Part shown: positions 22,474 to 32,689 of the stretch, piece by piece
Layout: every line of letters starts with the position of its first letter
Position numbering within the stretch: the first letter of the stretch is position 1
Source of the DNA: Chamaecyparis obtusa
Lineage: Eukaryota > Streptophyta > Pinopsida > Cupressales > Cupressaceae
NCBI GenBank assembly: GCA_027943335.1
Contig: BSBK01006347.1
Coordinates: 806,001 to 870,000 of the forward strand
Direction of reading: 5' to 3'
Length of the DNA: 64,000 nt
Position numbers and translations under genes: made by a program
The notes under the pieces: generated by a model
Database searches by the model: none
The model's input: only the letters and a program-made list of their open reading frames with translations
Told to the model about the DNA's origin: nothing

Positions 22474-23733
22474 GTGCTATCACTTTCTACTGTACCTCTA
22501 TCCCCACACTCTTATGGGAGACCTTCTAAGGGTAACAATACTTCTGATGACCCTCCTCAAACAATCTACAATGGTGCCTTTGTACGGGCCTCTACACCTT
22601 TAGAAGATGAGGATGAAGAAAGAGTTGTTAGAGCTTGGATCTATAAGGGAAAAGAAATAGCTGAAACAACTACTCCACCTCTAGATTTAGAGCAAGAGCC
22701 ATACAGTGAGGCCTTCAAGATCATGAAGCGCTTCGGCTATAAGGGGAGTGGTCCTATAAGAAAGAATGATAATGGTCTACTAAAGCCCATTGAAGCTACA
22801 AGTCATAGAACAAAGGATACTACTGGATTAGGCTTCAAAAAGATCCCCTTTCATTTAGGGATAAACAAATTTGTACCAGAACCAGAGCCTAAAACTAAAC
22901 CTAAGCTAGAATTTGATGATACTAATCCAGAGGTAAATCTAGAGGCCAGCTCTGATGAAGACACATTTCCATATTCTATTCCTCTGAAACTTGCTACACT
23001 CTTTGCAGAACCTGATGAGCCTATCATACTTGTCCATATGGTAGAGACTGATACTGATACTAATACTAATTCTGATAAAACCTCTTCAGTGCATCAATTC
23101 ACATATGAGCAATGGAAAGCAACACTAAATGATGATCCCAGTTTTCAAGGTGAATGATATAGGCTGCCGCATTTTCAAAGGCATCTTGAAAAAGAACAAC
23201 TTCAACAAGTTGTTAATGCCACAAGAGAGAATAATGAGTCTGATGATGCTACCAGTATTCCCACATCAAGTACTGACTCACATGAATATGAGTTTGACTC
23301 TTTGTCTGATGGTACTTATGATAAAGATATAGACACGGTGCATACCTATGAAAGACTTCTTGAAGTAGGTGAAGGGTCTAGTGTTAGGTCACATGAATTA
23401 GATGCCGCTGGTGTTAACATGTCCTCTACTCCCAACGTAAGGTCTTATAGGGATTCAAACACTCCTTTGGACAAGATTGCTCTAGGTCTTGACTTGCTCA
23501 TCCATGCTTTTGATGGTTATACTGTGAACACAATTAAACCAGTCACTACTTCTCTTTCACTCTGTCATCCCAATCTGATAAACTGGAACTTCCCCTCATT
23601 ATCCAATGAAGTCCTAACATTCCAAAATGATTATGATTTAGCTTTTTACTTCCATGCTATTGAACCTATGATGTCCTCCACCAGTGAAAGTAGTGTCAGT
23701 ATGACAAAGGAAGATATCAAGTATCTTAGTTAA
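22474..23733 (+). pseudogene. pol: G-patch domain and acidic linker of element A
   Basis: Between protease and RT. At about 22710-22850 the sequence has F-G-Y-K-G-S-G, then a G-L-x-x-P-I block and G-L-G-F-K-K, the spacing of a G-patch, a Gly-rich nucleic-acid-binding motif. A Glu/Asp/Thr-rich linker follows to 23733. Element B has a similar arrangement at 43690-44291. G-patches next to the protease are known in betaretroviruses. An open frame runs 22474-23157 and resumes in the same phase at 23302. Confidence 0.7.
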
Positions 23734-24009
23734 AAAATTAAAAGAAGAAAAAATAGATGCTCTAATGGTGAAAACCACTTTGTGGCAGTATCAGAGCCAA
23801 AAATAGTAAAAATAAAAGATGTATCCGAGGGTTAAAACCTCTCTGAGGCACCCAAGGATGAGATACTTGATACGCTTTCGAGCCACTTTCAAGAGAGGTC
23901 ATTAGTATTGATTGAGCTGACATAGCCAGTGAATTTGGGTATAGAGGGTACAAAGGTTGCTCCACAAATTATTCATCTAGCACAATCATTGTCTACCAAA
24001 GAAAAGGAA

Positions 24010-25440
24010 GAGTTCACTAGCTTCTTTTAGAGCAAGAAAATAAACTTTGCATGGACCTGCTCTGACATGCCTAGATTAGACCCCAATCTAATCATGCACC
24101 ATTTTTCCATTGCACCAAGTATTAAACCTATTAAACAGAAGCTATGAAAGATGCATCCACACATAGCACTTTTGGTCAAAGCAGAGCTAGAAAAGCTTCT
24201 AAAGGCTGGTTTCATAAGAACTATTGATTATGCAAAATGGATTTCAAATATTGTCCCAGTTACCAACATGATAAATCCATTCATGTGTGTATAGACTTCA
24301 GGGATCTAAATAAGGCATGTCCAAAAGATGACTTCCCATTACCTAATATTGACATGATAGTAGACATGACAACAGGGTATGAGATGTATTCCTTGATGGA
24401 TGGCTTTTTTTTGCTATAATCAAATAAAAATTGTGCCAGAAGATCAAGAAAAGACCACTTTCACATGTGCCCAGGGCACCTTTTGCTGGAATGTCATGCC
24501 TTTTGGGCTTAAGAATGCTGGAGCAACATATCAAAGAGCTGTCACTACTATTTTCCATGATATGATGCATAAAACAATTGAAGATTATGTGGACGATACT
24601 TTAGCCAAAAGCATGCAGCAAAGAACTCATCTTACAGATTTGGGTCCCATACTTGATCACATGGAACAATTTAGTCTTAGACTTAATCCTAAAAAATGTG
24701 CATTCGGTGTCACCTATGGGAAACTCTTGTGTTACATCATTTCAGCTAAAGGCATAGAAGTTGATCTTGAAAAGGTGCAATCTATTACGGACATGCCTCC
24801 ACCCAAGAATATCAATCAAATGAGAGGATTATAGGGAAGGCTACAATCTATTCAGTGTTTCATCTCATAGTTGGCTAACAAGTCACAACCGCTCACTAAA
24901 ACTTTGCATAAGGGTGTGACTTATGAATGGAATGAAGAATGTGACAGGGGACTCACTCAGATTAAACAATATCTTCCTAATCCACCTATATTGATGCCTC
25001 CTATTCATGGGAAGCCGCTCATACTATACATCTCTGCCATGAACACATCTTTGGGTGCTCTCCTAGCTCAAGAAGATTAGAACAACAAAGAGAGAGCCAT
25101 ATACTATATCAACAGAACATTGGTTTCGTATGAGATGAATTATTATATCATTGAGAAAGCTTGTCTAGTAGTAGTATTTGCTTCTTAGAATTTGTGGCAT
25201 TATATGCTAGCTCACACCACAAGGCTTATTGCAAAAATTGATACACTAAAGTATTTATTGAGCAAGGCTGCCCTCACGGGTAGATTAGCAAAATGGGTGA
25301 TGATACTTAGTGAATTTGATATTGAATATGTGGAAAGAAAAGCTATTAAAGGGCAAGCAATTGTTGATCAGTTGGTGGAAGCTCCTTTGAAAGATCACCA
25401 ACCTTTGAGTATTGAATTCCCAGATGAATCCATCATGCTT
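24010..25440 (+). pseudogene. pol: Reverse transcriptase and first RNase H of element A
   Basis: RT motifs are in order: D-F-R-D-L-N-K-A-C-P-K-D-D-F-P-L-P (about 24295), M-P-F-G-L-K-N-A-G-A-T-Y-Q (about 24495), Y-V-D-D catalytic box (about 24585) and L-N-P-K-K-C-A-F-G-V (about 24683). RNase H begins about 24975 with P-I-L-M-P-P and includes L-W-H-Y-M-L-A-H-T. The frame is lost at a T-run around 24405-24416, where D-G-F-S-G-Y-N would be expected. Stops at 24148 (TGA), 24833, 24869, 25078 and 25188 (TAG) interrupt it. It would copy RNA to DNA. Confidence 0.92.
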
Positions 25441-25449
25441 CTCACATAC

Positions 25450-25860
25450 CAATCTTGGAGCATGTTCTTTGATGGATCATTCACTCAGCAATGATCAGGT
25501 GCAGACATTCTGTTTATAACACCTCAAAGATACTCATTACCAAAAGCTTACAAAATGTTGTTTCCCTGCATGAACAACATCGCTGAATATGAAGCTCTCA
25601 TTAATGATACGAAGATAGCCATTGAATGGCGTGTAGATGAGCTCAAGGTCTTTGGAGACTCTCAGTTAATCATCAACCAAGTTAATGATATCTATCAAAC
25701 AAAAGATGACAAGCTAGTGCCTTACAAAAGAATGGTGGATGATCTCAAACAGTATTTTGCACATATTTCTTTCCAGTAAATTCCAAGGGCAGACAATAAA
25801 GTAGCTGATGCTATGGCCACTCTTGCTTCAATGTTACAAATGCCAGAAAATGACTTCAGA
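25450..25860 (+). pseudogene. pol: Second (archaeal-type) RNase H of element A
   Basis: Begins F-F-D-G-S-F-T with the first acidic residue. Then N-N-I-A-E-Y-E-A-L and G-D-S-Q-L-I-I-N-Q supply the next two, and A-D-N-K-V-A-D-A-M-A the last. This extra RNase H between the first RNase H and integrase is the hallmark of Tat-lineage gypsy elements. A TGA replaces an expected Arg (R-S-G-A in element B) at about 25494, and a TAA lies at 25777. Confidence 0.88.
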
Positions 25861-26019
25861 CACAAATTCCTGGTGGAGGCATTACACTACCCTGCCTATG
25901 ACATTCCTGAATCTAGGATGATCTATTTAGTCATTGGACATGATTCATCCCACTACCACCATATCTATTCCTACCTTTGTGACCAAATCATTCCAGACAC
26001 CTATACCTGAAATGAAAAG

Positions 26020-27207
26020 CATCACCTAATTCATACTACTTCATGGTATGTCATCATAGCAAATGACTTGTATAGACGGGGTCTAGACAGTACCCTCCTT
26101 AGGTGTCTAGAACCCGATGAGTCCAAATGTGCGCTAGCTGAGGTACACAAAGGTATTTGTGGGTCCCATTCGAGTGGTCTGACGTTAGCTCAGAAAATTA
26201 TTAGAGGTGGTTATTACTGGCCAAATATGGAAAAAGAAGCTGTTCAATATGCCAAGACTTGCAAACAATGCCAATTTCATGGAAATTTAATTCATGCTCC
26301 TGCTAAAGAGCTTATTCCTTTCATGAGTTTTTGGCCATTTCAACAGTGGGCCTTTGACTTGGTAGGTTAGATACATCCTTCTTCTTCAAGAGGACATAAG
26401 TTTATCATCACAGCTACTGATTATTTTACTAAGTGGGTTGAGGTAGTGCCTCTAGCTGTAGCTGATGGCAAGTCTATGGCTATGTTTATATTGAACTATA
26501 TCATTTGTAGATATGGTGTACCCTCATCCATTATCACTGACAATGGGGGACAATTCAAAATAAAGGACCTAAGAGAGTTATGCACCAAATTTAGGATTAT
26601 TCAGCATTGGTCATCTATCTATTATCCCCAGGGTAATGGACAAGCAAAAGCTTCTAATAAGACAATTCTCAAAATCTTGCACCGAACAGTTCATAAATCT
26701 GGTAGAGATTGGCATCTCCAGATTAATCTGGCTTTGTGGGCCTACAAAACAAGTATCCGAACACCAACAGGGGCTACTCCCTTTTCCTTGGTTTATGGAG
26801 CAGACGTAGTATTGCCTATTGAGGTCGAGATTCCAACATTGCAAATCTCTCTGAAGGGCTTCATCACTGATGAAGAAAATAGAATATTCCAGCTTCAAGA
26901 GCTTGAGTTACTGGATGAACGTTGGAAGGTGGTGTTTGATCATCTTCGAGCATACCAAAAGAGGATGTCCAAAGCCTACAATAAGAAAGTCAGGCAAAGA
27001 GAATTCCAAGTGGGTGATCTCGTCCTAAGAGAGAACCCCAAGAATTAGCAACAGCGAGTCCAAAAAGGGAAATTTGAACCAAACTGGCTTGGTTCATATG
27101 TTATTATTGCCGCATTTGGGTCTGGCACTTATCGACTCTCCACCATTGAAGGAGAACAGCTCAAAGAGCCTATCAACACTCTTCACTTGAAGAAATTCTA
27201 CAATTGA
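26020..27207 (+). pseudogene. pol: Integrase of element A, catalytic Glu replaced by Lys
   Basis: The zinc-binding N-terminal region has paired His and C-K-Q-C (about 26140-26275). The core has A-F-D-L-V-G and T-D-N-G-G-Q-F, the first two acidic residues. At the third position the sequence reads G-Q-A-K-A-S-N-K, while element B keeps G-Q-V-E-A-S-N-K. So the catalytic Glu is Lys, explained by one G-to-A change. The C-terminal chromatin/DNA-binding region G-K-F-E-P-N-W-L-G to H-L-K-K-F-Y-N ends at a TGA at 27205-27207. TAG codons at 26368 and 27046 also interrupt it. Confidence 0.93.
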
Positions 27208-27304
27208 GGCATTCTTTGTGTGCTCATGTACATACTTATTGGTCCTGAAAAAATCCAAAAAATGGTATATTGCAAAAAATCCTAAAAATTGCAAAATGTC
27301 CTGA

Positions 27305-27620
27305 AAAAATGATCATCTTAGTGAAAACCTGGTAAATAGGCGCTTTGATGTATCTATTATCCTAGTGAAAACTTAGTAAACAGGCACCTTGATAATAATA
27401 ATAAAAAATAGAAAATTTTAAAAATACAAAAAAAAGAAGTGAAAAGATAAAAAATACAAAAAAAATGAGATATTCAAAAATTAAAAAAAGAGAAAAGTAC
27501 AAAAAAATTGAAAAAGAAGAAAAATGTGCCATTGATGAAAACTTGGTAAACAGGCGTCATGGTAGCAAAAATAGAATCTTTTCCAAGATGGTGAAAACTT
27601 GGTAAATAGGCGCCTCTTGT
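27305..27620 (+). repeat. Four copies of a GAAAACTTGGTAAACAGGCG motif after integrase
   Basis: Copies near 27319, 27365, 27535 and 27590, separated by A-rich spacers. The same motif follows integrase in element B (three inverted copies, 39087-39290) and element C (two, 63651-63720). It is the best conserved noncoding word shared by the three gypsy elements. Confidence 0.8.
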
Positions 27621-27654
27621 TTCTTGAAGCTATATCTCATCTCAGCATCGCTTG

Positions 27655-27750
27655 GCTCTTAGTTTCCTGCTTTAGTTTCCTTGCATTCCTGCTTTAGTTT
27701 GCTTTCCTGCTTTCCTGCTTTTGTTTGTTTCCTGCTTTAGTTTGCTAGCT
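27655..27750 (+). repeat. Short pyrimidine-rich tandem repeat (TTTCCTGCTTTAG)
   Basis: About six imperfect copies of TTTCCTGCTTTAG-like units in 95 bases. Resembles repeated 3' splice-site tracts, but no exon is recognised nearby. Confidence 0.7.
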
Positions 27751-27869
27751 CGTGCACTTGCTTTCAGTTGTCTTCAAGATTTTTCTTGACTCTTCATGGA
27801 TTGGAACTGGTCACACTTGGGGGCATCTTCCTAGTCTAGGGGGCATTGTCCTATCACTTTCAGAAGTTT

Positions 27870-28255
27870 GTTTATGCATCAGTCACCAGCGATTCTCACT
27901 GCGTTTGCCTGCTGATGCCTAACTACTTTTGAGATTTCTCTCCTTGAGGATTTCTCATGTATTAGTCACCAGTGGTTCCCATTGTGCCTACCTACTAATA
28001 CCTAGCTCTTGTTCTAACCCCTCTCTTTCAGGATCTCTTCCTTACATTAGTCACCAGTGGTTCTCACTGCGTCTGCCTGCTGATGTTTCACTCGTGCTTG
28101 GTTCTCTCTTTCAAGAATCCTCCTTGTATCGATCACCAGTGGTTGTCACTGTGTCTGCCTACTGATACTTGGTTTGCACTCCAATATCTTCTTGAGACTT
28201 CATCTCTTGCAACAGTCACCAGCGGTTCTCACTGCGTCTGCCTGCTATCGTTGTC
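27870..28255 (+). repeat. Minisatellite of five CAGTCACCAGCGGTTCTCAC units
   Basis: Five units, each with a core of AGTCACCAGYGGTTCTCACTG followed by GTCTGCCTGCTGATR, at about 27876, 27962, 28044, 28127 and 28212. The period is 82-86 bases. Lies in the 3' region of element A; I see no equivalent array in B. Confidence 0.85.
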
Positions 28256-29200
28256 CCGTTGAGACTTCGAACGTTGTACACTTCTGATTCAACTTCAATC
28301 CGCTTGAACACAAACTTAAACTGAAACTAAAAAATGAATTTGTATTCCTTTGAAGCATGTTGAGATTTCTTGTGTACTTGTTGGGTTGTTTTATCATTTC
28401 CCCTCGAGGGAATCTAAGATGTCTTGACTGAGAAACATGAAGACTAGGGGCATGATCTTTTCTTTGCTTTCTGTTTGTTGGTTTAGTTCCAATGATCCAA
28501 TGAATCTACATAAGAGGGGTGTCCATCTATAAGAGCCTTCATCCTGTATTGAATAGCCATGTGTACCTTGACTCCTTTTATATGGATGCTTTGGTGAGGT
28601 TGGTTCTTCTCCTTGTCTGTTTTGAGTGACTTCTTTCTGCTACAAGTGAAATCGCAAACGCTCGTTCTACTAAGTAAACGTAAGGGTCACTGCAAGAAAT
28701 CTTTGGAAAAAGAAGGAACTCTTGTGTGTCTAGTATGTTTATTCTCAAGCAACATTTTGGTCATTCTAGCATCTGTGCTCTAATGCTTATGTTAACTTGC
28801 TAAATTAAAAGGAATAGGTGTTCAGGTCATTCTGGCTTCTTGTGCCTTAATGCTTACACCTCATTCTGACAAATCTAAGACTTATGTCATATTCATATTC
28901 TCATGATTACAATGTCAGTGAGGGTTGTATGGCATCTTGCGAATGTCCCGTGCCTAAAAGAACTCGATGATGATAAAAACAGTGAGTCCAACAACCAAAT
29001 CCTAGGGATTGCATTCGTTCATTTTAGGCTTGCATCTAGCTTAAGCTTGCATCTTTCATTCTAGGCTTGCATTTGAGATAGTGTTTGGTGCTCTCTTATC
29101 TCTTCATCGAAGGTTCTCATCTTTTGACCTGGGTTTGTCTTGGCTGCACAAGTGTCCGGTCCTCACTCTTGATCTTCGAAACATCTTTTTCATTAGTACC
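28256..29200. other. 3' region of element A, no gene seen
   Basis: No family signature on either strand. Contains short scattered duplications such as CATTCTRGCWTCTKGTG at about 28760 and 28830. Confidence 0.55.
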
Positions 29201-29209
29201 TGTCATATA

Positions 29210-29410
29210 TTACTATATTCTGCATGAGATGATTAGTACCACCATACATTGCATATCCATTACATTTTCATTTGCATTCATAAATCCATATACATTTACA
29301 TATCCATTTGCATATGCATCCATTATAAGCATACATAAAATCATACATCGCATTCATCTATCTATTATCTATCATTGCATTTCACATTGCATATTCATAC
29401 ATTATTATAA
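29210..29410 (+). repeat. CATTGCATAT-rich low-complexity stretch
   Basis: Dense repeats of CATTGCAT, CATATCCAT and ATACATT between integrase and the 3' end of the antisense gene. Element B has the complementary type of stretch (ATGCAATGTA words, 37560-37780) at the same place. It lies where sense and antisense transcripts would converge. Confidence 0.65.
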
Positions 29411-29526
29411 AAGAAAACATGTGCATTTCATATCTAATCCATACATCTAAAGCATATAGAACACATCTCATAAAACATCAAAATCAAAGCAATATATCAA
29501 CAAGTACGATGATATCAAAATCATGA

Positions 29527-29633
<107 letters not shown>

Positions 29634-29725
29634 GATCGAATCAATGTCATGTACACAAAGAGGGTGCTACTCGAGCACAATATAAAAAATGGGCTACAAT
29701 ATATGGATATCAAGATGTGCTAACT

Positions 29726-31561
29726 CTACCTATCACCACCTAGAGGAGGTGGTGGAGATGGTCCCTGTGCTAGTGCCTATGGTGGTGGCATCGGTCTCTG
29801 GGGAGGAGGCATCGGTCTCTATGGAGGTGCCTGTGGTGGTCTCTGTGGTGCTCCTGCATACTCAAAAAATAGAGACACCTGCTCTGATACATCTAGAATG
29901 GCTCCGCAATATGGTGCATAATAATAAGCTACCTGAGCAGACTCATATCTAATCTCGAGCCACACTCTCGCCAGCTCCTCGCGTCACTCTCTAATCTCCT
30001 GATCTCGATCGGCTACACGGGTCTCTTGTATGATGAATCAGGTATGGTAGTCATCTCTCTCACACTGGACCTACCTGACCCTCTCCCAGCTCTTCTTGAG
30101 AGCCTCCTACAGTTGTGGTGTCTATGCTCCTATAGGAACATCCGACATATCTGTATTGTCACTTAGAGGCATCTGCTACAAGGTGTCCCCTGTCCTCTAC
30201 CTGGTGGATCTCTGCTGAGACCCACTACTCCCGGCTCCTACATCTGACCCCATAGTCCTCGGGGGGATGTCTATTTGCACCAACCTAGGCCTCAATTCTC
30301 TTTTCCCAGGCCACTGTATAGGTACCTACTACTGCTGCTATCCCTATGGTCCCTGCTATGCAACCTGTTGCTGTACAGGTTGCTGTACTGGTACCTGCTG
30401 CTGTGCTCCCATGCCAGTAGGATCTATGAATCTAGGAAATGGATGGGCTAGACAGTGATCCCTACATGTAGGTGTCATCCTTGCATTGGTGACATCCACC
30501 ATGTAATCCCATTGGGCCTAAGGAATGCGTGCCTCAATTGCACATGTACCCAAATCTAATCTTAGATGCCACTCCTTCTTCTCCTCATCAGTGAAGCGGG
30601 CATAGGGGCAATACTCATGGGAGACATCCTATTGTCTCCCAAACTAATGCAAGACATGTGTAACAAGGAAGTGCTCAATAATGGTAACACTACACCCTAT
30701 CAGTGGACGTGAGACAAACATATAAGAAAGCTCCCTCCGAGCATCATCCCATGGCTCAGTAGTAGCCCATGGTCTCCAGATAACAACCACCATATCATCA
30801 AGCTGTTTGCACCACAACTCTATCTTACCCAACAATGGCTGGGTAATCGGACTTGCGTACCTATATATATATGGCTCAAGAGCTTGCCATGTATCATGAT
30901 AAATCCATCTACAAATAGGGAGATGCTCCCAGGCCCAGATTTGAAGAACGAAGACACCTGCCGCCATGGTCCTCACACTGCGATAAACTATCTCATGCAT
31001 CTCATGGTACATATGGGCTAGCATGCACTCACCCCATTTGAATCTGACTGTTGGTCTGGCTAGCATTTGCTACAGCATGGATCCCTAGCCACACTCCAAA
31101 CTGTGTTGTCCTCGATCAAGAACAAGGTAACAACTGAAAAAGCAAGCTGGAACAACAACTAATGGGTGAGCACCACCGTATCTGTGAATCAAATCCTCCC
31201 AAGAGATGGCCCAACCCATCACTAGATCATCTCAGAAGATAGTCCTCAATGCCACTGTGCCTACCCTTGGCTGTACATTATACTCTACTCGGGCGTCATG
31301 CACGGGTATCTGCAAGATCTTGTATATATCCTCGGGAGAGACTTTCATCTCCCCTAATGGAAAATGGAAGGTGTTCATCTCTGAATGGAAATGCTCTACA
31401 AGTGCACCAAGAAGACTGTGATTTACCCTAATGTCAGGTAGATCATGCAAGTATCCTAGATCAAGTCCCTCAATGTGAGCACTCTTAGCATCTGTCAATC
31501 TCTATATCAACATCGTGATCACTGGATGATGTGACCTGAAGGTGACGTCGAGAAATTCAAC
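29726..31561 (-). pseudogene. Antisense plant mobile domain gene of element A, exon 2
   Basis: Opposite to gag-pol. On the - strand the frame runs from 31561 to a TAG at 29726 without any frameshift (612 codons with stop), interrupted only by in-frame stops, mostly TAG. The plant mobile domain (PMD) signature is clear: S-L-L-G-A-L-V-E-H-F-H-S-E, T-F-H-F-P-L-G-E-M and S-P-E-D-I-Y-K-I-L-Q-I-P at about 31290-31420. The G-E-C-M-L-A-H-M-Y-H-E-M-H-E region and W-A-W-E-H-L-P-I follow at about 30900-31035. The tail is rich in Gln then Pro. Host PMD proteins (MAIN, MAIL1) act in nuclear silencing control, and PMDs are common in plant transposons. The 3' splice site TTTGTAG precedes 31561. Element B has a homologous, equally frame-preserved gene. 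Confidence 0.85.
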
Positions 31562-31986
31562 CTACAAAGCAAACAATGACATTGGATCAGTATCTCAATA
31601 TGATGGATTCAAAATGACAACAACAAATACAACAATGCATCTATCCTAGACATGACTCTGCGACGCTCGACTTGGCTAATTTCATGCAAAGTTGACAAAT
31701 TTAAGCAAAGATTTTACATACACTGCAACAACTTTTCGCATCAGGAAACTGTTTCCTCGTGCGAGACAGGATCTTCTCCTGCACGAGAATGAGAAACTTC
31801 ACACGGACTAACCTATCGCTTTGCGCGAGCCTTCAGACAGAGCCCAGGAAAAGGAACCCTAAACCATGCGAGGAAACTATTTCCTCGCGCGAGACTTGAA
31901 GAACACGCTCCTAAACTTGCCAAATCTACCCCAAATTGACCTAGAAAGCAGTACGAATTGAAATGCAAGGAGGTTTATCGACTACT
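31562..31986 (-). other. Intron of the antisense PMD gene of element A
   Basis: Inferred by comparison with element B. The acceptor TTTGCTTTGTAG is clear. The donor near 31987 is eroded (CCTATGAGTAGT; B has CTGGTAAGT at the same place). Joining exon 1 to exon 2 keeps the frame. The intron carries palindrome cluster A3. Confidence 0.6.
31750..31900. promoter_or_regulatory. Palindrome cluster A3 in antisense-gene intron
   Basis: Includes a perfect CTCGCGCGAG at 31884-31893 and CTCGTGCGAG at 31756-31765. Variants CCTGCACGAGA (about 31779), TTGCGCGAGC (31821-31830) and CATGCGAGG (about 31865) lie between. Same consensus as clusters A1 and A2 in the leader of this element. Confidence 0.65.
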
Positions 31987-32067
31987 CATAGGTGGGTCAT
32001 ACTCCGGCGGTTGGGCATGTCATCGTGAGTGCTCAAATCGATGCATATGCACTGGAAGGCCCTCCAT
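31987..32067 (-). pseudogene. Antisense PMD gene of element A, exon 1
   Basis: On the - strand an ATG at 32067-32065 opens M-E-G-L-P-V-H-M-H-R-F-E-H-S-R, then an in-frame TGA, then H-A-Q-P-P-E-Y-D-P-P-M. Element B exon 1 has the parallel H-Q-F-E-C-N-R-R-Y, a TAG, then R-P-P-Q-Y-G-N-L before a perfect donor site. The shared layout supports a short coding first exon. The start lies about 70 bases from the TATA box. Confidence 0.6.
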
Positions 32068-32094
32068 TCTCTCTCTCAGAGCTCAAATTGCAAG

Positions 32095-32146
32095 AAGACA
32101 AAAGTGAATAATGAATTGAAAATGACCCCTCTGGGCCTTATATAGT
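32095..32146 (-). promoter_or_regulatory. Core promoter of antisense PMD gene, element A
   Basis: On the - strand CTATATAAGG (32137-32146) is a strong TATA box. About 25-40 bases downstream lies a block (32095-32114) whose 20 bases are identical to 34810-34829 of element B, just before B's exon 1. Transcription would start near 32110. Confidence 0.7.
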
Positions 32147-32147
32147 T

Positions 32148-32685
32148 TTTTGACCTAATTTTCAAAGTACTTCATTTTGCGCAAAAATTGCACCCTTGGC
32201 TAAATCGACTACTTTGAATCCATTTTTGGGATCAAAATTGAAATATGACATTTCTAGATAGCTCAAAATTATGTTTTAAATTCTGAGACCCTTTGGGATC
32301 GAACGCTTGTGCAGTCAATCTTTTGGCGTCATCTTCCTGCCAGATCCTCATCTCTTCATCATTTTCTTGAGATTTTCAATGTTTTCATGAAAGTCAACTC
32401 TAGTCAAATGTGGTCAACTATGGTCAAACTTGGTCAACAAGACCTCCCAATCACTCCAATTTGCTTCTGTAGCTTCTCGAATCTAGTCTGATTGTTTCTA
32501 CTCTACAACCTCTCGTTGTCAATAGTCCTTCTGATATGTTATCTTTTGATTTCACTCCCAAGAGGGCAGGATGATTACATCATTAAATCTTGTCGACTCA
32601 ATTCTTGAATCAGTCTAATCTGAATCATCAGTTCTCATCGCTAGGGGCATCTCAGTGCCTCACATCTTGTTATCTTATCATCTAT
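32148..32685. other. Region between antisense promoter and subterminal repeats
   Basis: No ORF or RNA gene supported. Contains a short GTCAA-rich run (AGTCAAATGTGGTCAACTATGG) near 32398. Confidence 0.5.
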
Positions 32686-32689
32686 CTTT

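Noticed and set aside
27870..28255. Regular repeats with spacers, CRISPR-like at first glance
   Set aside because: Spacers are partly similar to each other, units are imperfect, and the array sits in the 3' region of a plant retrotransposon with no cas genes.
30267..30458. Cys-rich small protein frame
   Set aside because: It is the complement of the Gln-rich part (CAG repeats) of the antisense PMD exon.
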